DNA of 64,000 nucleotides from Candidatus Krumholzibacteriota bacterium (GTDB lineage Bacteria; Krumholzibacteriota; Krumholzibacteriia; Krumholzibacteriales; Krumholzibacteriaceae). The notes under the pieces were generated by a model that did not search any database, was not told where the DNA came from, and saw nothing but the letters and a program-made list of their open reading frames with translations. Shown in pieces: positions 1 through 9,528 of this stretch. Location of the stretch: positions 1-64,000 of the forward strand of contig JAFGCX010000018.1 of assembly GCA_016932415.1 (NCBI GenBank). The letters are read 5' to 3'. A program made the translations under genes and the position numbers. Position 1 is the first letter of the stretch. Every line of letters begins with the position of its first letter.

Positions 1-2147
1 TCTCTATTCCAGCAAACGCACTACCCGGGAAATATGAACTTTTAGGTTCTGTCCGTAATCGTGATGATTGGGATGATGTTTATGAAGTCACCGGGTGCGA
101 AATTAATAGCGGATGGGATTGCCAAGATATGTGGATTAGTTGCCTGGGGGTTGGTGATGGTATAAGAACATACAAAGCAGTTATCACAGGAACAGATAAT
201 CACTCTCGACCATATCAATTCGAATTAATTACTGATGATATTGACAACTTGGCGGCAACTATCTTGGAATCTGGACCTAGTCATTGGTTTGTGGAAAATA
301 TGTTCTTAGTATATCCGCCAATGGCAACACAATCTGCTATCGAGGGTGCGATAAATAATGCTGCAGCCGGAATGGATGCAGATGACATTTTGATGTTCCA
401 ACACACTGGACATGGCAATGATAGCAGTGATGACTATGGTGGATTATTTCTCCAAAATAGCGATTATTTTTCACGTGCTGAGTTGTATAATTTCTTGGAC
501 ACAAATCTTCCGTACGGAGCAACCTGTATTTTAGCTATAAATGTATGTAACTCAGGTGGGTGGATTGAGTGGCTAAACACATTCGATGCTCACCGAATTA
601 CATACTACGTTCTCAGCTCAAGTGAAGCTGATGAAGCTACTTCGGTAACAACTTGGGAGTTGGGAATGGACTCAACCCCATTTGGGTATTGTTTGCGAAA
701 GGCGCTTGCAGGATATTCAGATGATAACAGCGATCTCGATGTAGATTTTAACGAAATTCATTCATATGTATTTGATTATATGTCAAATCTTCCCCCTTAT
801 TTATTATTAATATATAAAGCAAGTCACCCGATGATATATCCATCGACAGCATCAGACTATCCTGTCCTTATACATCAATATGGCAATATGGATATCTTGC
901 CATGGATAGAGATTCAGCAACCAGACGCAGACATCCAGGTTGTTGCTGGCACTGATATAACTATATCCTGGTATGATAATGACAGTGATGATGATGCGAC
1001 CGTGAATCTGTATTGGGGAGGGACAACTATCATTTCTGGGCTTACAGATTCCAATGGATCTCTGTGCACACATGATTGGGAGACAGATGGCGTATCACCG
1101 GGAGCTTACTATATAATGGGCGAGATTGTTGATGGCGAACACGAACCGTGTTACTCTTCGTCTCCAGGCCTTGTGACAATATTGCCCCCTGAACCACCAG
1201 TAGTGATAACGGTGAGCGATTCACCCGATCCACTAACAAGACCTGAAATGCTTATATTATCCGCAAATGTAAATGCCGGGACATCTGCAGTGAACGCTGT
1301 CCAATTCTGGCGCGAGAATAATGAAATTGAGGGTCTTCAAGTCACTGAAGTCACCGATTTATTCCTTGGCGAGGATCTATCAGCGGATGGAGGCTGGTCT
1401 CTTGAGATTCCTACATCCAATCTGTCTGCTGGTGATTATCAATATTATGCTTATGCAATTGACGTAAATGCTCAGGGAAGTGTAGTTGGCAGTTCTGCAC
1501 TTTCAACGATGAACACTATTCAAAACATTCCCCCTCAATTCGAAAGCCTCTCGATCTCTGATGGCAGTTTGGAGGGGGGGCAAGAATTTACTCTTATTGC
1601 TCACGATCTCACGGATTCCGATGGCCAGATTGTGCTAGCTGAATTCTATTTCGATATTGACAAGAATTCTATATTCGACCCAGAACAGGATACAAAGCTG
1701 GGTGATGATGAGAACGGAGCCGATGGTTGGTCGTGGACAGGGTCTCTTATCGACCAACCACCAGGAATGCTTCGCTTTTTCGCTTGGATTAAGGATAACG
1801 ACAACGGCTGGAGTACGCCCAAAAGCATCTCCGCAAACTCGACAGTAGTTGATGTAGAAAATACGCCTCTGATCTTTGCTTTAGGACAGAATGTTCCTAA
1901 CCCTTTCAATCCATCAACAACGATTAATTTCAACTTGCCTTATCCCGCACATGTACGAATTGATGTGTTCTCAGTTGATGGTAAACATGTATCTACTCTA
2001 TTAAATAGATCTAAGGGAGCAGGACATCACGTTGTACAATGGTTGGGTCAAAACGATAATGGAACTCCAATGGCATCGGGTGTATACTTCTACCGGATCC
2101 AGGCAGGCAGTTATACTGAGACAAAACGGATGGTGTTAGTCAGATAA
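1..2147 (+). CDS. Secreted caspase/legumain-fold protease with C-terminal sorting domain (5' end outside window)
   Basis: The reading frame is open from base 3 through the first internal ATG at 129, so the gene starts upstream of the window and is 5' truncated here. A caspase-hemoglobinase-type core is visible: HTGHGND (His at about 411-413) and INVCNSGG (Cys at about 546-548), the His/Cys dyad spacing expected of C13/C14/C25-type peptidases. After it come Ig-like domains, then a C-terminal domain opening with NVPNPFNPST and ending in KRMVLVR, typical of the FlgD-Ig-like/type IX sorting tails of FCB bacteria. The protein is therefore probably exported and cell-surface bound or released. Which family within the clan it belongs to cannot be told from the motifs alone. 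It is a fifth protease of this fold near the caspase island, but with a different architecture. Confidence 0.8.
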   Translation, partial: SIPANALPGKYELLGSVRNRDDWDDVYEVTGCEINSGWDCQDMWISCLGVGDGIRTYKAVITGTDNHSRPYQFELITDDIDNLAATILESGPSHWFVENMFLVYPPMATQSAIEGAINNAAAGMDADDILMFQHTGHGNDSSDDYGGLFLQNSDYFSRAELYNFLDTNLPYGATCILAINVCNSGGWIEWLNTFDAHRITYYVLSSSEADEATSVTTWELGMDSTPFGYCLRKALAGYSDDNSDLDVDFNEIHSYVFDYMSNLPPYLLLIYKASHPMIYPSTASDYPVLIHQYGNMDILPWIEIQQPDADIQVVAGTDITISWYDNDSDDDATVNLYWGGTTIISGLTDSNGSLCTHDWETDGVSPGAYYIMGEIVDGEHEPCYSSSPGLVTILPPEPPVVITVSDSPDPLTRPEMLILSANVNAGTSAVNAVQFWRENNEIEGLQVTEVTDLFLGEDLSADGGWSLEIPTSNLSAGDYQYYAYAIDVNAQGSVVGSSALSTMNTIQNIPPQFESLSISDGSLEGGQEFTLIAHDLTDSDGQIVLAEFYFDIDKNSIFDPEQDTKLGDDENGADGWSWTGSLIDQPPGMLRFFAWIKDNDNGWSTPKSISANSTVVDVENTPLIFALGQNVPNPFNPSTTINFNLPYPAHVRIDVFSVDGKHVSTLLNRSKGAGHHVVQWLGQNDNGTPMASGVYFYRIQAGSYTETKRMVLVR

Positions 2148-2480
2148 TTCATAATCTGATTCTTTCTTCAAATGGCTTGAGTATCATTCCAGGAAATTAT
2201 ACAAAACAGCACAATCTGATGGACATATAAAGCATGGGGGCTAGGTCAATGTTCTGATCGTAGATTATCATTAGGAGAATAATTATAGCTAAAAAGATGG
2301 ATCCGATACATCCTGGAGAGATACTTTGGATTAGTTAAGACTTAATCGGACAATTGACCTCGAAAGAGAGAGGGTCACTGACCTTTCGCCTTGAAAACAG
2401 CCACTCAACGAGGCACATAATTTTTCTGCCTGTTGAAAAATAGTCTTGACTAATTTTCAGTTGCATGCAAACATGATACC
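2148..2480. other. Intergenic region with toxin-antitoxin relic
   Basis: This 333-base stretch has no intact gene. It holds a short HigA-like fragment (2297-2338, listed separately). The rest shows no RNA gene, and I see no convincing promoter for the ATPase downstream. Confidence 0.5.
2297..2338 (+). pseudogene. HigA-family antitoxin N-terminal relic
   Basis: A ribosome-binding-site-like AGGAG (2273-2277) precedes an ATG whose frame reads MDPIHPGEILWIS and then stops. (I)HPGEIL is the hallmark N-terminal motif of HigA-type XRE antitoxins, which normally continue for about 80-100 residues. Only 13 codons remain and no HigB-like toxin is next to it, so this is a decayed fragment. The motif is short, so a chance match cannot be excluded. 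Confidence 0.5.
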
Positions 2481-3701
2481 ATGTTGAAAAGAGATTTATA
2501 CCTGTCGATCTGGCGGCAGTTGTCTGCCGAGAAGCATATGATCCTGCTGAGCGGTCCCCGCCAGTCGGGAAAGACGACACTGGGCAAGATGATCGCGGAT
2601 GACTATACGAGCAGCCTTTACTTCAACTGGGATGCTCCTCCCAATAAGGCGAAGCTTATAGAGAATCCCTATTTCTTTCAGGAAATACCGAGAAAGGATG
2701 ATTCGATTCCCATAGTCATGTTCGATGAGATCCACAAATACCGACATTGGAAAAACTATCTCAAAGGTTCATATGACACTTTTCACGAGGAGTTCCTGTT
2801 CCTTGTCATGGGCAGCGGCCGGATGGATATATACCAGAGAGGTGGAGATTCGCTTGCGGGAAGGTATCTTCATTTTCATCTGTGGCCCCTTACGCTGGCT
2901 GAACTGGCAGACAGGAGTACGTCTTTTAAAAAATTCATAAGAGATCCTCTCGGCGTCGAGACGAAGGGATCGGACGAGCTGGAAGCCCTATGGCACAGGC
3001 TCGGGAAGTTCAGCGGATTCCCGGAGCCGTATCTGGCCGCGAAAGCGACGACTTTCCGCCGGTGGTCGAACGCGTATTCCAGGACGCTTATCCGTGAAGA
3101 TATTAGGGATCTGACCGAAATGAGGTCGGCAGATGATATCGAGATACTGTATTCACTGCTTCCTTCCAAGGCGGGAAGCCCGCTCTCCATCAGCTCGCTC
3201 TCACGGGATTTGCAGGTCGCCTACAACACAGTGAAGAGCTGGATTAGCGTTCTTCAGCGTTTCTACATGTTGTTCAGCATACCGACGTGGACCCCTAAAA
3301 TAGTAAGGGCGATCCGGAAGGAGACGAAGGTATATCTTTTTAATTATGCTCTGATCGACGATCCGGCCTCGAGATTCGAGAACATGATCGCGATGGAACT
3401 GCTGAGAGCGGTCTCCAGCTGGAACGATATCGGGTATGGTGATTTTACGCTGCATTTCTTGCGGGACAAGGAAAAACGGGAAGTGGATTTCCTTATCGCT
3501 GACGGAAGAAAGCCGATGTTGCTGGTCGAAACCAAGCTGTCCGATACGCAGGCTTCCGCCGATCTTGTCAGGTTTCAGAAGCATCTCAAGATCCCGGCAG
3601 TGCAGCTTGTCAATAACGGTGACGAGTTCAGACTCCTGAAGAAAGATGGACAGAAGCTCTTAATCGCACCGGCCTGGCAATGGCTGGCAAGGCTGCCCTG
3701 A
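2481..3701 (+). CDS. AAA-family ATPase with DUF4143 (AAA_14)
   Basis: The 406-residue protein has a Walker A GPRQSGKTT at residues 25-33, a Walker B-like IPIVMFDEIHK near 77-87, a sensor-like LVMGSGRMD, and a C-terminal DUF4143-type region with a nuclease-like REVDFLI...LVETKLS segment near residues 330-355. The layout and length match the AAA_14/DUF4143 family, cytosolic ATPases of poorly known role that are common in variable regions of bacterial genomes. The ATG at 2481 has no clear Shine-Dalgarno. The gene is more GC-rich than the caspase genes downstream. It follows an antitoxin relic and is not obviously in an operon. The restriction-like C-terminal fold is inference from the E-V-D...E-x-K pattern. 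Confidence 0.88.
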   Translation: MLKRDLYLSIWRQLSAEKHMILLSGPRQSGKTTLGKMIADDYTSSLYFNWDAPPNKAKLIENPYFFQEIPRKDDSIPIVMFDEIHKYRHWKNYLKGSYDTFHEEFLFLVMGSGRMDIYQRGGDSLAGRYLHFHLWPLTLAELADRSTSFKKFIRDPLGVETKGSDELEALWHRLGKFSGFPEPYLAAKATTFRRWSNAYSRTLIREDIRDLTEMRSADDIEILYSLLPSKAGSPLSISSLSRDLQVAYNTVKSWISVLQRFYMLFSIPTWTPKIVRAIRKETKVYLFNYALIDDPASRFENMIAMELLRAVSSWNDIGYGDFTLHFLRDKEKREVDFLIADGRKPMLLVETKLSDTQASADLVRFQKHLKIPAVQLVNNGDEFRLLKKDGQKLLIAPAWQWLARLP

Positions 3702-4069
3702 ACATCTGTCTCAGCAAGGGGCCACCAGATGCTATCATGCCTAAGTTCAACGAGGTTGATTTTTCCGCATTGAACGAAACATTAGGATGCTTGATTAACA
3801 GGGAAAGATCATCCAGTCACCCCGACCATTTATCTCCCGGGCGACACTCCTTTGCATTAAATCAAAACTTCCCTTCAGTTTTCTCAATTCCTTACGAATA
3901 ACCAGTAACTGTAGTAATAACAAAGTAGAAGAATTAGTTTGAGGAAACTGACGGGGCATAATCAGCTTTGGCCTGGTTGACAAATCTGTAACTTTGTGAT
4001 ACAATGCCAGTTAGTGCTTAATGGCATTATGCGGCTTCGGGTTTTCTGCAGACTACCAGGGGAAATGAA
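3702..4069. other. Intergenic region carrying a promoter
   Basis: This 368-base stretch has no supported gene. A short open frame at 3680-3901 overlaps the ATPase and has no recognisable content. The right end holds the promoter and inverted repeat described separately, which serve the beta-helix gene. Confidence 0.55.
3977..4005 (+). promoter_or_regulatory. Near-consensus sigma-70 type promoter
   Basis: TTGACA (3977-3982), a 17-base spacer and TACAAT (4000-4005) give an almost ideal housekeeping promoter, with a start expected near 4012. It points at the beta-helix gene at 4070. An inverted repeat AATGCCA/TGGCATT (4003-4009 and 4022-4028) overlaps the -10 and start region and could be an operator or a leader hairpin. 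Confidence 0.7.
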
Positions 4070-6109
4070 ATGTTAAGAATTATCTGTTCTATGATCGCCA
4101 TTGCCGTGCTGTCTTCAAGCCTTTCAGCCAGGGTATGGCATATCAGAGATGATGGGAGCGGCGACGCTCCGACGATCCAGGCTGGAATCGATTCATGCAG
4201 CAGCGCCGATACTGTTCTGATCGCTCCCGGCTATTATACGGATCCAGGGAATATGGATATTGATTTTAAGGGGAAATCGATCGTGGTGACCTCAGAAGCC
4301 GGCCCGGACAGTACGACTGTCTTCGGTTTTCTGACTTCCGCCTTCAATTTTCATAGTGGCGAAGACAGCACTTCGATTGTTCAGGGCTTATTTATTGAGT
4401 CAGTTTGGGGGAATACGATATCGATCGATTCCTCATCACCTAAAATAACTGGAAATCGTATTCATAACAATACATATGAAGCATGCATATACTGTGAAAA
4501 CAGTTCGGCGATGATCTGCGAAAATGAGTTGAGAGCTTCTGAAAATGGGGGTATTTGCATAAAGAGCCTTAACGACAGTTCGACGATATTGAATAATTCT
4601 TTTGCCGGTAATGATTATTCACCCTGTATCCAATGCGACAGTTCCTGCGTTGAAATAATCGGAAACAGTACTGAATGGGGAAGATGGGGCATATTCGTAA
4701 CATATGGGTCTTACTCCATCATCGATAATGAAATAATCCATCCTTATTGTGAGAAAATTAATATTGAAGTTTCTGATCGATACGAATATATCCCGCCATC
4801 GCCTGGGGCAGGGATCGAGGTGATAGGAGCGACGACTACGATTGAAAACAACATCCTGTCCCGTGGAGGTAATAGAGGGATAAGTCTGACTGGCGGCTCG
4901 CATTATATACATGGAAATGAAGTAAAATATTTCGGCGGGATATATCACGCTGCAGGCATATATTGTACAGATCTGGATTCAACCACTACAATAGGAAATA
5001 ATTCAATTTCATATATCGAGAGTATGGAAGGCAGCCCGGGTATTTACTGTGAAAATTCAAGCCCATTAATAACCGGTAACATTATATCAGGGAGTCTTTC
5101 AAGTGGTGACTGTTCAGGTATTCATTGTGTTAATTCTTCTCCATATATTACAGGCAACACGATAACAAATACCACGATGGTAAATTCGGGCCATGCCGTA
5201 ATATTATGCGAAAACAGCAGTTCCCCGGTGATTGAAAAATGTATCATCGCCGGCAATCATTTTGATACCGGCGAGAATTGCAGCGCGATTTTCACGGCGG
5301 ATTCTACCAGCCTCCCTCTTGTCCAATGCTGCGACGTGTACGACAATGAAGCGGATAACTATGGCGGATATTTAACCGACCAGACCGGAATAAGCGGTAA
5401 TATCTCGGCAGACCCGATCTTCTGCGATCCCGGCGGCAAAGTCTATTCAATCCATGCCGAATCCCCATGCGCGCCGGGCAATCATCCCGAGTATACCGAT
5501 TGCGGCCTGATCGGAGCTCTCGGAGTAGATTGCTACTTTGTCTCTGCCTTGCTGCAATCTCATTCCGCATCATTTGATAAAGAGGCGATCATCATAGAAT
5601 GGAAATTGTCAGAACAGTATGGCGAGGAAGAATTCAAAATTTTTCGAGCGAAATCTCCAGCAGAGTTTTATTCAGTGATGGAAAACCCCGGAATTACGAA
5701 AGAAGGATTGACATATACAATTCATGACAAAGATATTGACCCTGGAAGCAGCTATCGATACAGGGTGGAGATAAACGATGATGGTCTTCCGAGCCTCCTC
5801 TTTGAAACCGACCTGATAGCAACGCCATCCATTCCATTGGTTCTATATCAGAATTATCCAAATCCCTTTAATCCGGAAACAAAGATAAGATATTACCTCC
5901 CCGAGAAGAGCATGGTGTCTCTTGAAATATTTGATGTCTCTGGAAAGAAGATAAAAACCCTTGTAAGTGAGATACAGGATAAGGGCAGTAAGGAATATTT
6001 CTGGAATGGGATAAACAGCAGAGGCGCTGAAATCAGTTCCGGGATCTACCTGTACAAGTTAAGAGCCGGGAAGAAAGTGCTGACAAAAAAAATGGTTCTC
6101 TTGAGATGA
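4070..6109 (+). CDS. Secreted right-handed beta-helix repeat protein with C-terminal sorting domain
   Basis: The first about 20 residues form a Sec signal peptide ending in SLSARV. Residues of about 25-480 consist of imperfect parallel beta-helix rungs with the recurring pattern I-T-G-N-x-I and many Asn/Ser turns, as in pectate-lyase-like PbH1 proteins. A fibronectin-III-like module follows (about 495-585), then a sorting domain starting at NYPNPFNPET and ending in KKMVLLR. This architecture is common among exported surface proteins of FCB bacteria. No catalytic motif is visible, so carbohydrate binding or an adhesin-like role is as likely as an enzyme. The gene has its own strong promoter and an AGGGGAAA ribosome site. 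Confidence 0.85.
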   Translation: MLRIICSMIAIAVLSSSLSARVWHIRDDGSGDAPTIQAGIDSCSSADTVLIAPGYYTDPGNMDIDFKGKSIVVTSEAGPDSTTVFGFLTSAFNFHSGEDSTSIVQGLFIESVWGNTISIDSSSPKITGNRIHNNTYEACIYCENSSAMICENELRASENGGICIKSLNDSSTILNNSFAGNDYSPCIQCDSSCVEIIGNSTEWGRWGIFVTYGSYSIIDNEIIHPYCEKINIEVSDRYEYIPPSPGAGIEVIGATTTIENNILSRGGNRGISLTGGSHYIHGNEVKYFGGIYHAAGIYCTDLDSTTTIGNNSISYIESMEGSPGIYCENSSPLITGNIISGSLSSGDCSGIHCVNSSPYITGNTITNTTMVNSGHAVILCENSSSPVIEKCIIAGNHFDTGENCSAIFTADSTSLPLVQCCDVYDNEADNYGGYLTDQTGISGNISADPIFCDPGGKVYSIHAESPCAPGNHPEYTDCGLIGALGVDCYFVSALLQSHSASFDKEAIIIEWKLSEQYGEEEFKIFRAKSPAEFYSVMENPGITKEGLTYTIHDKDIDPGSSYRYRVEINDDGLPSLLFETDLIATPSIPLVLYQNYPNPFNPETKIRYYLPEKSMVSLEIFDVSGKKIKTLVSEIQDKGSKEYFWNGINSRGAEISSGIYLYKLRAGKKVLTKKMVLLR

Positions 6110-6145
6110 TGTTGTTCTATCCCGCCCGGACAATTATTCATTGTT

Positions 6146-6610
6146 TCATGAAATTTCCTCTCCCATTTTCCTGGCTTCATTGTAATCGACATCCAGTTTT
6201 TCACAGACGTTTCTAAGCATTGAATCTTCATCTCTGCAAATCTTTGAAAAAAGGCCTCCGTGAGCGTTGGCAATTCCAAAAAGACTTGCCACAGTCAAAA
6301 GTTTGATTTCCCCGGGGAGTTCGTCGTTTTCGCTGATAATATCGAGAACCATATTGAGAGAATCGTCGGTAGGTTTTTGAGTTTTAAAGTAATCCGAAAC
6401 TTCATTTAAGAATATTTTACCTTTGTCAGATATCATCAATCCCGCACCAATAGTTAGATCATTGATTAGATCTGCCTCTGCTTCCTGAATCTTACCGTCT
6501 GCCCAGGCAATCGCGTACCATAAGATCAGAGAAAAGGTGGTGCCGATCTCATTCATGTCAAGGTTATAGCTAAGCCCCTTCTCTATGATTTCATCAATTT
6601 GATCTTTCAT
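6146..6610 (-). CDS. TerB-like domain protein
   Basis: The 154-residue, all-helical soluble protein contains AIAWADGKIQEAEADLI near residues 33-49, the acidic A-x-ADG-x-I-x-x-x-E signature of TerB/DjlA-type domains thought to bind metal or sit under membranes. The ATG at 6610 is chosen because AAGGAG lies just upstream; a longer frame to 6667 lacks this site. The gene lies between a beta-helix gene and the first caspase gene, pointing left like the caspase, with 139 bases between them. No other ter genes are present, so tellurite resistance is not implied. A signalling or accessory role for the island is only inferred from position. Confidence 0.7.
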   Translation of the reverse strand: MKDQIDEIIEKGLSYNLDMNEIGTTFSLILWYAIAWADGKIQEAEADLINDLTIGAGLMISDKGKIFLNEVSDYFKTQKPTDDSLNMVLDIISENDELPGEIKLLTVASLFGIANAHGGLFSKICRDEDSMLRNVCEKLDVDYNEARKMGEEIS

Positions 6611-6749
6611 GTTTCTGCTCCTTTTCGATATTGGATCTATTATTGAGTCTTTAGTAAAAACCGGCACACTTTAAAATTCTCCTTTCCTCAAATGAATTTC
6701 TTTATGCAACTTGCCCTAACAGAATCAGTTAATCACCGAAATCATCGAT

Positions 6750-9215
6750 TTACCTATATTCTATGATAATTTTTGATTTGTTTTCTCCAATTAAACAAGG
6801 TCTTTGCGTGAAACTTTTTAACCTTCTTGAATAATATGGCACTCCTTCTGAATCATCCGATACATATTTGAATATTTCTTCCACAGTCAATTGTCCATCT
6901 CTGTTATTATCACCATCCCCTTGAAGGGCTTTCAGGAAAAAATAGGTGAATAGGCTGTGTTTTTTGTCATGGTACCAGCAGCTTGGATATTGATTATCGG
7001 TACTTGTAAATACCACCATATTGTTATTGATGCTAACTGGCTTCATTTTTAGTTGAATAACTGCCGCGCTCAATCCGTCATCGATCATTCCCCCGTCCGA
7101 TTCTCCGCTGAAACAGGCGTCAATTACTATAATAACCGATTTTGCTTTCACCTTGGATACGTTTGAATAAAGCAAGTGTAATGGATAGGCATTTAACTTA
7201 ACTACTCTCGGATCACAATTAACCGGTAATATATATGCATTATCAGAGTCACGATCTGGAGCTCCGTGCCCTGAATAATAAACAAAGACGTCAGATTTGC
7301 CAGGTTTTACGAAATCGTATAGTATGCCCTCTCGATTATCAGCAGTTCCGAATATTGATTGAAAATCAGCCAGGGTTGCATCTGATCGGAAGATGATATT
7401 TCCGGGTTTGTATCCCATCGTTTTTACAAGATAGTCTTTAATTATTTCCGCGTCCCTGATTGCATAATCAACGTCAGGTACATCATTTTCGTAGTTTCTG
7501 TTTCCGATTACGACTGCTATTCCGCGAGGATTATTCATTTTTGTGTTGGGTATCTTCTCATCCACATCAATCAATAATCCTGGAGGAACAATTATTGTTT
7601 CATTCTTTGATTTCCTTGCAGCAGCAATATTTATTTCTCTTGTAGTTTGCTCTTTTTTATTAAATGCCAGTGTTCTTTTTTCTTCCGCACTGAATTTTCC
7701 GCTTTGTTCATCGAGCTTTACGATAAAAGGGATTTCCTGGCGGCTGTATCGTTTGTTTGTATAAAAAGAGAATACAAAATCCTTGTATTCCCCTGGGTTC
7801 AAGTTGTTTAATTCAAAACTTAACGGTTTGACAGGAAAAAGATCTTTACCATCCATGATTATTAAAGCCGAGGTATTTTTAGCTGCACCAGCTCCAAGAT
7901 TAGATATTCTTATGGTAACTTCTACCACTTCTCCCGCTTCTATTTTGCCATTTGAATTTGCATCGTCTATCCCAATATCAGAAACGACCAGCGAGGGTGG
8001 TTTTAAAGCTTCAGTAATAAAAGACAAGTAAACAGGGTCAGAATCAAATCCTTTTGACTCTACTGCCTGAACCATTATTCGTACAGTTGTAGTGGGAATG
8101 TTGATTCCAGCATCCAGGTTTATTACAAGATCAACTGTTTCGCCGGCATTGATATTATCGATTGGTTTGGATGGTTTGAATATTAAGTCTTGAATTATAT
8201 TTTCAGGAATGACCTTGATTTCTACGTTGTGCGCATTTCCAAGACCAATATTTGTCACCTTTACTGACATTATTCCTGATTCCTCGGCACTCAGAATATT
8301 ATCAGCGGATTGATCCTGGAACTTTAAATCGATTGACAAACTGGGAGGGTGTTTTTGCACAGGCTTCCGGGCATTTTCAGTGATAAATCCGGCATCAGTG
8401 GCTTGAGCCATAAGCTCTAAGGCATACCTCTTTGACTCATCCTCTGATTTTATGCTCTGAAACTTCTGAATGATCTTCATCTGTTTATCCTGCGGCAAAG
8501 ACATAATATATGCCCTTAATCTTTCCTTATCAATCTCCTCATTTTTAATTTTATTGCTGTCCAATTCTTCACTATAGGATAATAATTTAGGGCCATAAAC
8601 CGAACCCTGTGAGTGTTCTCGACTGATAAAAGCAAGTTCCTGGTTACGATCATGACTAAATTGTGGTTTCTGCCAGATACAAAAACCATAATTAGATTCT
8701 CCAGCTAGAATCCAATTTTTTACAATTTCTGTGACGTCCCACTGGTACCAACCCTCTCTGTCCCCAAAACCTTTTTTCCCGTAGACAGATGCAATTTCAA
8801 GTGATACCGATCTTTTTATATCAAACGCAACGCCATCTACAGACCATTTAACCCCATTTACCCTTTCACACCATGTCATTTCATCGGTATCCCAATCTTC
8901 TGTTATTTGTGAAACATAGAAAATATTTGTCATATATTCTGATTCACTGCTTAAATACAGCTGTAAAACGCATCTATTGTTTTCATCAAATTTAAATCCT
9001 GTGAGATCAAATTTGATTACTCCTCTTGCGGTTCTGTTGATTTTTTCTCTCGTTCCGACTCTTATAATTTCGAGCCCGTTCTCGTTATTTCCTTCACCAC
9101 AAAGGTTATCCCAATCTCTGTGACATGTATTATCTATAATGGACATTGTTTCCCAGGCTGCTAAGCCTGGTGAAGAAATAAGGGATAATAAAATCATCAG
9201 GATAACAAGTCTCAT
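6750..9215 (-). CDS. Exported caspase-family protease 1 (DNRLRE-like, Ig/CARDB repeats, C14)
   Basis: The 821-residue protein has a signal peptide (MRLVILMILLSL...GLAAW). Residues of about 25-215 resemble a DNRLRE/CBM96-type beta-sandwich (cell-wall/surface module). Two CARDB/Ig-like repeats follow (about 290-520), and the C-terminal 260 residues are a peptidase C14 domain: AVVIGNRNY start, YYSGHGAP with catalytic His at about 650, and IDACFSGES with catalytic Cys at about 701. An EF-hand-like DGDNNRDGQLTVEE near the end may bind calcium, which activates several metacaspases. Start ATG 9215 sits behind GAGGGTGG; an upstream GTG at 9227 overlaps that site. It is the first of four such proteases in the island and probably acts in the periplasm or at the surface. 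Confidence 0.88.
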   Translation of the reverse strand: MRLVILMILLSLISSPGLAAWETMSIIDNTCHRDWDNLCGEGNNENGLEIIRVGTREKINRTARGVIKFDLTGFKFDENNRCVLQLYLSSESEYMTNIFYVSQITEDWDTDEMTWCERVNGVKWSVDGVAFDIKRSVSLEIASVYGKKGFGDREGWYQWDVTEIVKNWILAGESNYGFCIWQKPQFSHDRNQELAFISREHSQGSVYGPKLLSYSEELDSNKIKNEEIDKERLRAYIMSLPQDKQMKIIQKFQSIKSEDESKRYALELMAQATDAGFITENARKPVQKHPPSLSIDLKFQDQSADNILSAEESGIMSVKVTNIGLGNAHNVEIKVIPENIIQDLIFKPSKPIDNINAGETVDLVINLDAGINIPTTTVRIMVQAVESKGFDSDPVYLSFITEALKPPSLVVSDIGIDDANSNGKIEAGEVVEVTIRISNLGAGAAKNTSALIIMDGKDLFPVKPLSFELNNLNPGEYKDFVFSFYTNKRYSRQEIPFIVKLDEQSGKFSAEEKRTLAFNKKEQTTREINIAAARKSKNETIIVPPGLLIDVDEKIPNTKMNNPRGIAVVIGNRNYENDVPDVDYAIRDAEIIKDYLVKTMGYKPGNIIFRSDATLADFQSIFGTADNREGILYDFVKPGKSDVFVYYSGHGAPDRDSDNAYILPVNCDPRVVKLNAYPLHLLYSNVSKVKAKSVIIVIDACFSGESDGGMIDDGLSAAVIQLKMKPVSINNNMVVFTSTDNQYPSCWYHDKKHSLFTYFFLKALQGDGDNNRDGQLTVEEIFKYVSDDSEGVPYYSRRLKSFTQRPCLIGENKSKIIIEYR

Positions 9216-9528
9216 CTTTGAAACCACCCTCTCAAGTTATAAGTCGGCAACGAACATCCTCAGAATCTCTCATTTGTTTTAGCGTCGATAAATTCGAGGC
9301 AGTTGGTAGTTTTCAAGTTAACCAGAAAGAATGCTACGGTAAAATAGAAGTAACTACAAGAAATTTAGTTTAGAGGAAGCATCAGTTAACGGGTAAGGAA
9401 TTAATACAGAATATAGTAGTAACTTAATATTTTAGTTCATGTTAAAGAATAACAAACAAGATGGTTACGGTTGATAAAAAATATCATTTAGAATTCGAGT
9501 ATTTTGTGGGATAATTTCTTTCACATTA
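9216..9528. other. AT-rich divergent intergenic region
   Basis: A stretch of about 310 bases separates the leftward caspase 1 gene from a rightward small gene. It is very AT-rich, so promoter-like hexamers are frequent and none stands out. I see no RNA gene, repeat or hairpin with a T-run. Confidence 0.4.

Noticed and set aside
3680-3901. 73-residue frame overlapping the end of the ATPase gene
   Set aside because: No motif, no ribosome site, and it overlaps a real gene in another frame.
4070-6109. Pectate lyase
   Set aside because: The beta-helix is there, but no lyase active-site pattern of Asp/Arg/Lys can be picked out.
6146-6610. Tellurite resistance locus from the TerB domain
   Set aside because: No terC, terD or terZ genes are near; TerB-like domains occur in many contexts.
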